Below are positions 45,681 through 53,902 of a DNA stretch of 64,000 bases, in pieces; the first letter of the stretch is position 1; every line of letters starts with the position of its first letter. Origin of the DNA: SHVZ01 sp041906305 (lineage in GTDB: Bacteria > Pseudomonadota > Alphaproteobacteria > SHVZ01); NCBI GenBank assembly GCA_041906305.1, contig JAYRJL010000003.1, positions 558,001 to 622,000 on the forward strand, read 5' to 3'. A program made the position numbers and the translations under genes. The notes under the pieces are model-generated. The model saw only the letters and a program-made list of their open reading frames with translations, had not been told where the DNA came from and did no database searches.

Positions 45681-45826
45681 AACCCTCCCTCGCGTCTTAC
45701 GCGGGGGAGGGCAGGGTGGGGGCATGGCGAGGTGTGCCGATCGACTGGGCGGTGACGTGTTCGACTCAAATCGAGCCGGCCCCCACCCCGTCCCTCCCCC
45801 GTCTGCTTCGCAGCCGAGGGAGGGGG
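45681..45826. repeat. REP-like palindromic element pair
   Basis: A C/G-rich unit of about 42-47 bases occurs twice in inverted orientation (45681-45722 and 45780-45826) around a 57-base centre. The arms share CCCTCCC, GGGAGGG(N2)GGG and GGTGGGGGC. Each arm can also fold on itself (for example 45683-45711 with CGCGT/ACGCG). This is the layout of a bacterial interspersed mosaic/REP pair. It fills the gap between convergent purD and tadA, where it may also end transcription. Confidence 0.75.
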
Positions 45827-45862
45827 CACGAGGCGTCGCGATCTGTGACGCCCTTGTCCCGA

Positions 45863-46315
45863 TCAGCGCCGCTCGCGGAAGAAGCGCTTCAGGAGCTCGC
45901 CCGCACGCGTCTCCTCGATGCCGCCGACCAGCTCCGGACGGTGATGGCAGGTCGGATGGTCGAAGACGCGGGCGCCGTGCTCGACACCGCCGCCCTTCGG
46001 ATCATAGGCGCCGAAGTGCAGCCGGCGCACGCGGGCGAGCGCGATCGCCTGGGCGCACATCGCGCAGGGCTCGAGCGTCACGTGCAGGTCGCAGTCGGCC
46101 AAGACCTTCTCGCCGCGCGCCGCCGCAGCGGCCCGGATCGCCAGCATCTCGGCATGCGCGGTCGGGTCCTTCAGCTCCTCGACCCGGTTGCCGGCGACGG
46201 ACAGCACGGTCCCCGCGGCATCGACCACGACGGCACCGACGGGCACCTCGCCACGGGCGGCGGCGGCCTCGGCTTCGGCGAGGGCAAGCTGCATCGGAGA
46301 GGGGCGGGTCGGCAT
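45863..46315 (-). CDS. tadA: tRNA-specific adenosine deaminase
   Basis: This 150-residue zinc deaminase has HAE (54-56) and PCAMC (83-87), with DPTAHAEMLAIR and TLEPCAMCAQAI intact. It converts A34 of tRNA-Arg(ACG) to inosine. The C-terminal GGIEETRAGELLKRFFRERR is typical of TadA. ATG 46315 is a normal start. It is divergent from the pseudouridine synthase gene across 50 bases. Confidence 0.94.
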   Translation of the reverse strand: MPTRPSPMQLALAEAEAAAARGEVPVGAVVVDAAGTVLSVAGNRVEELKDPTAHAEMLAIRAAAAARGEKVLADCDLHVTLEPCAMCAQAIALARVRRLHFGAYDPKGGGVEHGARVFDHPTCHHRPELVGGIEETRAGELLKRFFRERR

Positions 46316-46365
46316 CGCCGCGCATCATTGCATCCGGCCGGTCCGGACGCCTATACCCTCGGGCA

Positions 46366-47205
46366 ATGACCGACGCCGAAGACCAGGACGGGAAGGAACC
46401 GGACGGCAAGGAGCGCATCGCCAAGCGCATGGCCCGCGCCGGCATCGCTTCCCGGCGCGATGCCGAGCGGATGATCCTGTTCGGCCGCGTGAAGCTGAAC
46501 GGCGAGGTGCTGACCACGCCGGCGACCGTCGTCGGGCCGGACGACGTGATTCTGGTCGACGACAAGCCGCTTCCCGACGCCGAGCCGGCGCGTCTCTGGC
46601 GCTATCACAAGGCCAAGGGCGTGATGACCACCCACCGCGACCCGGAGGGGCGGCCGACGCTGTTCGACAGCCTGCCGCCGGGCATGCCGCGGGTGATCTC
46701 CGTCGGCCGGCTCGACTACAACTCCGAAGGCCTGATCCTCCTGACCAACGACGGCGGCCTCGCCCGCAAGATGGAGCTGCCGGAGACCGGCTGGACCCGC
46801 CGGTATCGCGTCCGCGTCCATGGCCGCGTCGACCCCCAGGCCCTCGTCGACCTCGCCAAGGGCGTCACCGTCGAGGGCGTTCGCTACGGGCCGATCGAGG
46901 CGGCGCTCGATCGCGAACAGGGCACCAACGCCTGGGTGACGCTCTCGCTCAGGGAAGGCAAGAACCGCGAGGTGCGCCGCGTGATGGAGCATCTGGGGCT
47001 GCCGGTGACGCGCCTGATCCGCGTCTCCTACGGGCCGTTCCAGCTGGGAGACCTCCAGCCCGGCGAGATCGACGAGGTGCAGAGGAAGGTGGTCCGCGAG
47101 CAGCTCGGCCTGGCGCCGAAGCCGGAGACTCAGCGGTCGGCCAAGCCGTCCGAGAAGCCCAGGGCGAAGCCAGGCCGCAGGCCCGATGCGCGTCGTCGGC
47201 GGTAG
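46366..47205 (+). CDS. RluB/RsuA-type pseudouridine synthase
   Basis: This 279-residue enzyme has an N-terminal S4 RNA-binding domain (AKRMARAGIASRRDAERMI, then GRVKLNGEVLTTPAT). The catalytic domain follows with the nucleophile Asp in VGRLDYNSEGLILLTNDG (about 109-126) and LREGKNREVRRVMEHLG. The long C-terminal basic tail is most like RluB, which modifies 23S rRNA U2605; RsuA-type specificity is possible. ATG 46366 excludes a much longer open frame that overlaps tadA antisense. It overlaps rsmD by 20 bases. Confidence 0.9.
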   Translation: MTDAEDQDGKEPDGKERIAKRMARAGIASRRDAERMILFGRVKLNGEVLTTPATVVGPDDVILVDDKPLPDAEPARLWRYHKAKGVMTTHRDPEGRPTLFDSLPPGMPRVISVGRLDYNSEGLILLTNDGGLARKMELPETGWTRRYRVRVHGRVDPQALVDLAKGVTVEGVRYGPIEAALDREQGTNAWVTLSLREGKNREVRRVMEHLGLPVTRLIRVSYGPFQLGDLQPGEIDEVQRKVVREQLGLAPKPETQRSAKPSEKPRAKPGRRPDARRRR

Positions 47206-47782
47206 CCTCAAGCGGCGCCCGCTGGCCGCGCCCGAAGGGCTCGACGTGCGGCCGACCTCCGACCGCGCCCGCGAGGCCCTCTTCAACATCCTCGAGCATC
47301 GCGACGGGCGGCCGCTCAAGGGAGCCCGCGTGCTCGACGTCTTCGCGGGATCGGGCGCGCTCGGCATCGAGGCGCTCTCGCGCGGCGCCGCCCATTGCAC
47401 TTTCATCGAGATGCTGCCGCAGGCGCTCGCCGCGATCCGCCTCAACCTGGGCAAGCTCGGGATTTCCGGTCAGGCGACGGTGGTCGCGCGCGATGCGACC
47501 CATCCTGGCGATGCGATCGACGGGCCGACCTTGCCCGCAAGCCTGGTCCTGCTGGATCCGCCCTACCGCTCAGGCCTGGCGGGGCCGGCGCTGGCGGCGC
47601 TTCTCGACGGCGGGTGGATCGCGGCCGGCGCCCTGATCTCGATCGAGGTCGCGGCCAAGGAGGATTTCGAGGCGCCCGCGGGCTTCGAGATCCTGGACGA
47701 GCGCCGCTACGGTGCGGCGCGGCTGGTGCTGGCGAAAGCGCCGGGCGAGGCCGGGCCTCAGCCCATCACTTCCCTCACGTAG
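47186..47782 (+). CDS. rsmD: 16S rRNA (guanine966-N2)-methyltransferase
   Basis: This 198-residue SAM methyltransferase starts MRVVGGSLKRRPL, has RPTSDRAREALFNIL (about 22-36), the SAM loop VLDVFAGSGALGIEALSRGA (about 50-69) and the catalytic DPPYRSG near 125. It methylates G966 of 16S rRNA. The start overlaps the basic tail of the pseudouridine synthase gene by 20 bases. Its end overlaps a convergent gene by 25 bases. Confidence 0.94.
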   Translation: MRVVGGSLKRRPLAAPEGLDVRPTSDRAREALFNILEHRDGRPLKGARVLDVFAGSGALGIEALSRGAAHCTFIEMLPQALAAIRLNLGKLGISGQATVVARDATHPGDAIDGPTLPASLVLLDPPYRSGLAGPALAALLDGGWIAAGALISIEVAAKEDFEAPAGFEILDERRYGAARLVLAKAPGEAGPQPITSLT

Positions 47783-48183
47783 ATCGACTTGATCTTGTCC
47801 TTGAAGCGGGCGTCGAGCTTGATGCCGGCTTCCTTCTTGAAGGTCTCGATCCGGGAAGGCGTCGGCCGGCCCTGCTCGAACAGCTTCACCGCCAGCGGCT
47901 GGATGATGCCGTTGACCAGCTGCTTGTTCTGCCAGATCACGCCGCGCGCGGTGACGTCGGTCGCCTCGATCGCGATCGAGACGCGGCCTTCGAAGAACTT
48001 GCCTTCCTGGTAGTTGGTGACGGTGTAGGGACCGAAGGGCGCGAAGTTGGCGGGCAGCTTCCGCTCATAGGTCATCTCGTCGCCGCCCTTTTTCTTCTTC
48101 TTCTCCTGGGCGAAGGCATCGGACGGCGCCAGCGCGCCGCCGAGGATGGCGAAAGAGAGCAGAAAAGTGATGAGCTTCTTCAT
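47758..48183 (-). CDS. Small secreted protein, FliL-like C-terminal region
   Basis: This 141-residue protein has a signal peptide (MKKLITFLLS...SDAFA) with the predicted mature end beginning QEKKKKKGGDEM. The rest (YTVTNYQEGKFFEGRVSIAIEA, then NKQLVNGIIQPLAVKLFEQG and KLDARFKDKIKSIYVREVM) resembles in layout the C-terminal domain of FliL-type proteins, but no flagellar genes are nearby. Periplasmic location is inferred. ATG 48183 is chosen for the signal peptide. It is transcribed downstream of mutL, 14 bases away from it, and overlaps rsmD at the 3' end. Confidence 0.7.
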   Translation of the reverse strand: MKKLITFLLSFAILGGALAPSDAFAQEKKKKKGGDEMTYERKLPANFAPFGPYTVTNYQEGKFFEGRVSIAIEATDVTARGVIWQNKQLVNGIIQPLAVKLFEQGRPTPSRIETFKKEAGIKLDARFKDKIKSIYVREVMG

Positions 48184-48197
48184 CGCTTCGGTTCCTC

Positions 48198-49958
48198 TCA
48201 TCTCCGTCCGAACAGGCGTTCGATGTCGGCGAGCTTGAGCTCGACATAGGTCGGGCGGCCATGATTGCACTGGCCGGCATGCGGCGTCACTTCCATCTGG
48301 CGAAGCAGCGCGTCCATCTCCGAGGGCGCCAGACGCCGACCGGCGCGCACGGAGCCGTGGCAGGCGAGCGTGCCGCAGACGTCGGCGAGCCTGTCCTTCA
48401 GCGACAGGGCCTGGTCGAACTCCTGCAGCTCGTCGGCGAGGTCGCGCACCAGGTTGGCGACGTCCGCCTGGCCCAGCAGGGCCGGCGTCTCGCGAACGAC
48501 GACCGCACCCTGGCCGAACGCCTCCAGCACCAGGCCGAGCTCGGCCAGCTCGTCCTTTCGTTCGACGAGGCGGGCGGCGCCCGCATCGCCGAGCTCGACG
48601 ACCTCGGGCAGCAGCAATCCCTGACGCTTGATTCCGCCATTGGCGAGCGCCGCCTTCATGCGCTCGTAGACCAGACGCTCATGTGCCGCGTGCTGGTCGA
48701 CGATCACGAGGCCGTCCGACGTCTGCGCGACGATGTAGGTCCCATGCACCTGGCAGCGGGCCGAGCCCAGCGGATGCTCGCCTTCGTCGGCCGCGGGCTC
48801 CGGCGCCGCGGCCGGCATCGAGGGGACCGTCCGCATCAGCGGCGCCTGGTAGATCGCCGCCGCCTCGGCCATGCCGCGCGACATCGCCGGCGGGATCGAA
48901 TAGCTGCCGCCCCCGAAGCCGCCGGAGCGGAACGAGGCGAGGGTCGAGCTCGCCACCGTGGTCGCGGCGCGATGGCCGGCGCCGGCAAGCGCATGTTTCA
49001 GGCCGCCGACGACAAGGCCGCGCACCGATCCCGAGTCGCGGAAGCGCACCTCGGTCTTCGCCGGATGCACGTTCACGTCGACCGCCGAGGCCGGGAGATC
49101 GAGGAACAGCGCCAGCACCGGATGGCGGTCGGAGGCGAGGAAGTCCATGTACGCCGCCCGCACCGCGCCGAGCAGCTGCTTGTCGCGAACGGCGCGGCCA
49201 TTCACGAAAAGGTACTGCTCGCGGCTCGTCGGCCGGTTCAGCGTCGGGAGGCTGGCATGACCGGAAAGGCGTACGCCGTCGCGCTCGGCGTCGATGGCGA
49301 GCGCATTGGCGGCGAAGTCACGCCCGAGGATCTGCGCCAGGCGATCGAGGCGCGACAGGGCCACCGTCAGGCGCACCGGCGTGCGCGTGCCGTCGGTCAG
49401 CGTGAAGGCGACATGCGGATGCGCCATGGCGAGACGATGCACCCAGTCGACCGCGTGATCGAGCTCGGTGCGCGGCGACTTGAGGAATTTGAGCCTGGCT
49501 GGCGTCGCGAAGAAGAGATCCCGCACCTCGACCCGCGTCCCTTCGGCGAGCGCCGCCGGCTCGACCGCGCCCATGTCTCCGCCCTCGACCTGGATCTTCC
49601 AGCCTTCGGCCGCACCCTTGGGCCTGCTGGCCAAGGTCATGCGGCTCACCGAGGCGATCGAGGGGAGCGCCTCGCCGCGGAATCCGAGGGTCGAGATCGA
49701 CCAGAGATCGTCTTCCGGCAGCTTCGAGGTCGCGTGGCGCTCGAGCGCGAGTGCCAACTCGTCACGCGCGATGCCGCAACCGTCGTCGGCGACCGAGATC
49801 AGGCTCTGGCCGCCGTCCCGGACGGTGATGTCGATGTGGCGGGCGCCGGCATCTATCGCGTTCTCGACCAGTTCCTTGACCGCGCTCGCCGGACGCTCGA
49901 CCACCTCGCCCGCGGCGATGCGGTTGACGATCGACTCGGAGAGGCGGCGGATCGCCAT
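48198..49958 (-). CDS. mutL: DNA mismatch repair protein MutL
   Basis: This 586-residue protein has the GHKL ATPase motifs NRIAAGEVVERPASAVKEL, ENAIDAGA, DDGCGIA and STLGFRGEALPSI. The C-terminal half contains the endonuclease motif DQHAAHERLVYE (about 415-426), the DQHA-x2-E-x4-E form, with ACHGSVRAG and CNHGRPTY near the end. It is therefore predicted to be a nicking MutL, as in organisms without MutH. ATG 49958 gives MAIRRLSESIVN. Confidence 0.96.
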   Translation of the reverse strand: MAIRRLSESIVNRIAAGEVVERPASAVKELVENAIDAGARHIDITVRDGGQSLISVADDGCGIARDELALALERHATSKLPEDDLWSISTLGFRGEALPSIASVSRMTLASRPKGAAEGWKIQVEGGDMGAVEPAALAEGTRVEVRDLFFATPARLKFLKSPRTELDHAVDWVHRLAMAHPHVAFTLTDGTRTPVRLTVALSRLDRLAQILGRDFAANALAIDAERDGVRLSGHASLPTLNRPTSREQYLFVNGRAVRDKQLLGAVRAAYMDFLASDRHPVLALFLDLPASAVDVNVHPAKTEVRFRDSGSVRGLVVGGLKHALAGAGHRAATTVASSTLASFRSGGFGGGSYSIPPAMSRGMAEAAAIYQAPLMRTVPSMPAAAPEPAADEGEHPLGSARCQVHGTYIVAQTSDGLVIVDQHAAHERLVYERMKAALANGGIKRQGLLLPEVVELGDAGAARLVERKDELAELGLVLEAFGQGAVVVRETPALLGQADVANLVRDLADELQEFDQALSLKDRLADVCGTLACHGSVRAGRRLAPSEMDALLRQMEVTPHAGQCNHGRPTYVELKLADIERLFGRR

Positions 49959-49960
49959 TT

Positions 49961-51286
49961 CTATCCGCGCGCCGGCGCGGGCTTCGTCGGCGTCACGCCC
50001 TGCGGCTTGCCGACGATCGAGAACATCAGCTTGTCGGGCTCGACCAGGCGCTTCGCCACGCGGTTGATGTCGGCGAGCGTCACCGCGTCGATCAGCGCGT
50101 TCCGGCGCTGGGCATAGTCCATGCCCATGTCCTCTTCCTGCCAGCCGACGAGCTGGCCGGCGATCCCGCGCGAGGTCGCGAAGCCCCGGGCGTAGGAGCC
50201 GGTCATGTAGCGCTTGGCGTTGTCGAGCTCCCCGGCGGTGACGCCTTCGTCCTTGAGCTTCTGCCACATCTCCCGCACCAGGCGGATCACCTCGGCGACC
50301 TTGGTGTTGTCGGCCGAGACCGACCCCATCCAGAGGCCCGAGCGCTTCGGCGTCGAGAGATAGGTGTAGATGCCGTAGGTGAGGCCGCGGGCCTCGCGGA
50401 TCTCGTCCATCAGGCGCGAGCCGAAGCCGCCGCCGCCGATGATCTGGTTCAGGAGATAGGCCGCCATGAAGTCCGGATCGCTGCGCGCGATGCCCGGCTG
50501 GCCGAACAGCACCACGGACTGCGGCACCGGACGCTCGATAACGAACACGTCGCCGGTCGCCGCCGGCGGCACCGACTTGGCCTCGGCCGGCGCAGCCTTG
50601 GCCGGCAGCGCGCCGAAGGTATCGTCCAGCAGCTTGGCGACCGTCGCCGCATCGATGTCGCCGACCACGCCGAGCCGGATGTTGTCACGTGCGATACGGC
50701 CCTTGGCGAAGGCCACCATGTCGTCGCGCGTCACTGCCGCGAGCGACGCCGCCGTGCCTTTGCTCGACCGGCCGTAAGGATGCTCGGGATATGCCGCCGA
50801 ATACCAGGCGCGGCTCGCCAGCGTGCGCGGGTCGCGCTCTTCGCGGCTCAAGCCGCTCATGTGCTGTTGGCGAACGCGGTCGATGTCGGCTGCGGCGAAG
50901 CGGGGCTCGGCGAGCGCCAGGCCGAGCAGCCGGAAAGCCTCGGCGGCATTGGCCGACGGTGCACGGAATCCGCCACGGATGAAGTCGTTGCCGGCATTGA
51001 GGTCGAGGCTGATCGAGGCGTCCTCGAGCTTCGCCGCGAAGGCCTGGGCGTCGTAGGGCCCGGCCCCTTCGGTCAGCAGGTCGGTCGCCAGGACCGCGAG
51101 TCCTTCCTTGCCGGCCGGATCGGCGACCGAGCCGCCGCCGATCGAGATCTCGAGGGCCACGACCGGGATCGACGTATCACGGACGAACCAGGCGACGAGA
51201 CCGGAGGGACTCTTGACCTCCTGCACCTCCATCGCCGCCGCCGGCAAGGCAATGAGGGTCGAGAGGAGAACCAGGATGAAGCGCAT
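49961..51286 (-). CDS. M16 peptidase-family protein without the zinc motif
   Basis: This 441-residue protein has a signal peptide (MRFILVLLSTLIALPAAA) and the two-domain M16 fold. The region expected to hold HxxEH reads GLAVLATDLLTEG, so zinc ligands are missing. Preserved M16 features include YPEHPYGRSSKGT, VGDIDAATVAKLLDD and GGGGFGSRLMDEIREARGLTYGIYTYL, the R/Y substrate-binding part. It is the non-catalytic partner of the gene 11 bases upstream, probably in a periplasmic heterodimer. Confidence 0.9.
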   Translation of the reverse strand: MRFILVLLSTLIALPAAAMEVQEVKSPSGLVAWFVRDTSIPVVALEISIGGGSVADPAGKEGLAVLATDLLTEGAGPYDAQAFAAKLEDASISLDLNAGNDFIRGGFRAPSANAAEAFRLLGLALAEPRFAAADIDRVRQQHMSGLSREERDPRTLASRAWYSAAYPEHPYGRSSKGTAASLAAVTRDDMVAFAKGRIARDNIRLGVVGDIDAATVAKLLDDTFGALPAKAAPAEAKSVPPAATGDVFVIERPVPQSVVLFGQPGIARSDPDFMAAYLLNQIIGGGGFGSRLMDEIREARGLTYGIYTYLSTPKRSGLWMGSVSADNTKVAEVIRLVREMWQKLKDEGVTAGELDNAKRYMTGSYARGFATSRGIAGQLVGWQEEDMGMDYAQRRNALIDAVTLADINRVAKRLVEPDKLMFSIVGKPQGVTPTKPAPARG

Positions 51287-51297
51287 GGCCGTTCTCC

Positions 51298-52629
51298 TCA
51301 GCTCGTCGGCTTCGGCAGCAGGATCGAGGTCACCGACGCCTCGGGCTTGATGACGCCCCGCGCAGCGGCGATCACCTCGTCGCGGGTGACCGCCTCGATG
51401 CGCCGGGGCCACGCCTCGACGTCCTCGATCGAGCGGCCGATGGCGCGGGCGGCGCCGAGCGCCATCGCGGGTCCGCGCAGGGAGTCGCGCGCGAAGGCCG
51501 CCGCCGCGGCGAGGCGCTGCTTGGCGCGCGCCACCTCGTCCTCGGTCGGGCCGTTCTCGAGCAGCTTCTCGATCGCCTTGTCGAGCGCGGCCTCGGCCTC
51601 CTCGACCGTCTTGCCCTGCCGCGGCGACACGTAGAAGCCGAAGCTGCCCGGGCCGATGGTCGAGGCTTCGTAGTAGGCGCCTGCCGACGTCGCAAGCGCC
51701 TGGTCGACGACGAGGTCGCGATAGAGCCGGCTGGTGGCGCTGCCGCCGACGAGCTCGGCCAGCACCTGCAGCGCGTAGGCCTGGGTGGTGTCGCCGTAGA
51801 TGTAGCTCGGCGCCTGATACATGCGCGAGAAGGAGGCGGTGCCGGCCTGCTCGCTCTTCATCGTGAGGCGGCGGGCGACGCGCGCCGGCGGCTCAGACGG
51901 ACGCCAGCGCTCGGGCACCGGACGTGCCGCGATCGGACCGAAATGCTTCTCGACCAGCGGCTTCAGCTTCTCGACGGTGACGTCGCCGGCGACCACGAGG
52001 ATCGCATTGTTCGGCGTGTAGTAGCGGCGATACCAGCTGAGCGCGTCCTCGCGCGAGAGCTGCTGCATCTCGTGGCGCCAGCCGATCACCGGCAGGCGGT
52101 AGGGATAGTGCTGGTAGAGCAGCGCGCGCGCCTGCTCGCCGAGCTGCGAGGAGGGCCGGTTGTCGACCACCTGCGAACGCTCTTCCAGGATGACGTCGCG
52201 TTCGGACGTCACCTGCGCCTCGGTCAGCTCGAGGTTGATCATGCGATCGGCCTCGAGCTTGAGGATCATCTCGAGCCGGTCGGAAGCGACCTCGGCCCAG
52301 TATCCGGTGTAGTCGTAGGACGTCATCGCGTTCTGGGCGCCGCCCTCGCGCGAGATCATCTTCGAGTACTCGCCGGGCCCGACCGTCGGCGTGCCCTTGA
52401 ACATCAGGTGCTCGAGGAAATGCGCGATGCCGCCCTTGCCCAGCGGCTCGTCGGCCGATCCGGCCCGATACCAGACCATGACCGCCACCGCCGCGACCCG
52501 CGGGTTGTCGACGACGACGACTTCGAGCCCGTTGGGGAGCGCGAACGTCTCGGGGCGATAGACCTGGGCCTGAGCCCGGCCCGCGAGCCCGATGGCCGCG
52601 AGCGCGAGGAGTAAGCAGAGAGTCCGCAT
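51298..52629 (-). CDS. Periplasmic M16 zinc peptidase
   Basis: This 443-residue protein has a signal peptide (MRTLCLLLALAAIGLAGRAQA) and the inverted zinc motif HFLEH (70-74), with the downstream Glu in TSERDVILEER (about 148). GGAQNAMTSYDYTGYW and YQHYPYRLPVIGW are typical of bacterial M16B peptidases. Together with the adjacent inactive homologue it should cleave peptides in the periplasm. ATG 52629 begins the signal peptide directly. Confidence 0.93.
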   Translation of the reverse strand: MRTLCLLLALAAIGLAGRAQAQVYRPETFALPNGLEVVVVDNPRVAAVAVMVWYRAGSADEPLGKGGIAHFLEHLMFKGTPTVGPGEYSKMISREGGAQNAMTSYDYTGYWAEVASDRLEMILKLEADRMINLELTEAQVTSERDVILEERSQVVDNRPSSQLGEQARALLYQHYPYRLPVIGWRHEMQQLSREDALSWYRRYYTPNNAILVVAGDVTVEKLKPLVEKHFGPIAARPVPERWRPSEPPARVARRLTMKSEQAGTASFSRMYQAPSYIYGDTTQAYALQVLAELVGGSATSRLYRDLVVDQALATSAGAYYEASTIGPGSFGFYVSPRQGKTVEEAEAALDKAIEKLLENGPTEDEVARAKQRLAAAAAFARDSLRGPAMALGAARAIGRSIEDVEAWPRRIEAVTRDEVIAAARGVIKPEASVTSILLPKPTS

Positions 52630-52672
52630 TCGTTTGGAGCTCCTGGCCGCCTCCCCCGACGCGGCCGCAATG

Positions 52673-53389
52673 TCAGAAGAAGAGACCTTCCAGGAGTCCC
52701 TTCTTCTTGCGGGTGATCGTCGGCGTGGTACCGTCGGTCGTCGACTTGCCGAGCGCCGCGTTCTCCTGCAGGCGCTGGGTTTCCTTCTTCGCATCGACGA
52801 CCACGGCCGTCGGCGGTTCCTTCTTCTGCCAGACCAGCAGCTTGTCGATGAAGCGCGAGTCGGCTTCCGCGAGCCTGGTCAGGTCTTCGCTGATCTGGGA
52901 GCGGATGTTCGGCGGCGTGTTTGCAGCACCGGCCTGGCGCAGCAGCGCGACCTCGGCGCGGCTGGGTCCCGGGGGCTCGGCGACCGGCGCCGGGCGCGGA
53001 GCCATCGCCGCCTGGGCCGGCGCGCGCGGAGCGGCCGGTGCCGCGCCGCCGATCGTACCGGCGGCGACGGACGATCTGGGGCTGGCCGAAGGCGCCGCCG
53101 GATCGACCGGGGGTGGTGCCGCCGCCTGGTCGGACTGGCCGAGAACGGCCGAGCGCGCCTGGTCGGAAACCATGCCCTCCTGAGGACGCACGGCGCCCGG
53201 CTGCGGCGGCCTCAGCCCGAAATCGGGCGGCAGGCTCAGCGGCGCACGCCGGACCACCTGGAACTCGTCGGGCGGGTTCTTGCCGAGGCCGAACTGCTTG
53301 CGCATCTCGTCGCCGCAACCGGCAAGAAGGAGGAGCGCCGGCAGGAGGGCCAGCAACTGGAAGCGAATCGGGCGGGCTTTCGAAGACAT
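52673..53389 (-). CDS. BamF-type (DUF3035) lipoprotein
   Basis: This 238-residue protein has a lipoprotein signal ending LLLAGC (Cys 25). The family motif NPPDEFQVVRRAPLSLPPDFGLRPPQPG follows at about 38-65. The central part is Pro/Ala-rich and disordered-looking; the end is basic (TRKKKGLLEGLFF). In alphaproteobacteria this family is associated with the outer-membrane BAM assembly complex. It lies between lspA and the M16 genes, with a 9-base gap to lspA. Confidence 0.85.
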   Translation of the reverse strand: MSSKARPIRFQLLALLPALLLLAGCGDEMRKQFGLGKNPPDEFQVVRRAPLSLPPDFGLRPPQPGAVRPQEGMVSDQARSAVLGQSDQAAAPPPVDPAAPSASPRSSVAAGTIGGAAPAAPRAPAQAAMAPRPAPVAEPPGPSRAEVALLRQAGAANTPPNIRSQISEDLTRLAEADSRFIDKLLVWQKKEPPTAVVVDAKKETQRLQENAALGKSTTDGTTPTITRKKKGLLEGLFF

Positions 53390-53398
53390 GTCTGTCCC

Positions 53399-53902
53399 CT
53401 ATTTAGGCCGGTCGGTGAGCCGGGACAAGCGCTCCGCCCAGAGGCTGGTCAGGAGCAGCCCGGCTGCCCCGACCGTGATCCCGGAATCCGCCAAATTGAA
53501 GGCCCAGAAGTGCCAGCCGCCGAGGTGGAAATCGAGGAAATCCACGACCGCGCCGAAGCGGAGCCGGTCGATCGCGTTGCCGACCGCGCCGCCCAGCACC
53601 AGCCCCAGGGCGATCGCCACCCAGGTGCTTTCCGCCCGGCTGAGCCAGCGCAGCAGGAAGATCACGATCGCGACAGCGAGCCCAGCCAGCAGCCAGGGTG
53701 CCCAGGGCGAGTCGTGGGCGAGGAGCCCGAAGCTGACGCCCCGGTTCCAGGCCGGCGCCAGGTTGAAGAACGGGGTCACCTCGATCACCCGCGGCGGGTC
53801 GAAGACGAGCCGGAGCATCCAGGCCTTGAGCGCCTGGTCGAGCGCGACCACCGCCAGCGCGACGCCGAGCCCGAGCTTGAGCCGCTGGAGATGGATGCTC
53901 AC
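53399..53902 (-). CDS. lspA: Lipoprotein signal peptidase
   Basis: This 167-residue membrane protein has four hydrophobic segments and the two catalytic Asp motifs GNAIDRL (about 115-121) and FNLADSGI (about 139-146), plus NLAPAWNRGVSFG near residue 47. LspA cuts the signal peptide of lipidated prolipoproteins in the inner membrane. The GTG at 53902 overlaps the ileS stop (GTGA). The neighbouring bamF gene encodes one of its likely substrates. Confidence 0.95.
   Translation of the reverse strand: MSIHLQRLKLGLGVALAVVALDQALKAWMLRLVFDPPRVIEVTPFFNLAPAWNRGVSFGLLAHDSPWAPWLLAGLAVAIVIFLLRWLSRAESTWVAIALGLVLGGAVGNAIDRLRFGAVVDFLDFHLGGWHFWAFNLADSGITVGAAGLLLTSLWAERLSRLTDRPK

Noticed and set aside
45724..46365. 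Long N-terminal extension of the pseudouridine synthase
   Set aside because: It runs antisense through tadA and across the REP-like element; the ATG at 46366 precedes a normal S4 domain.
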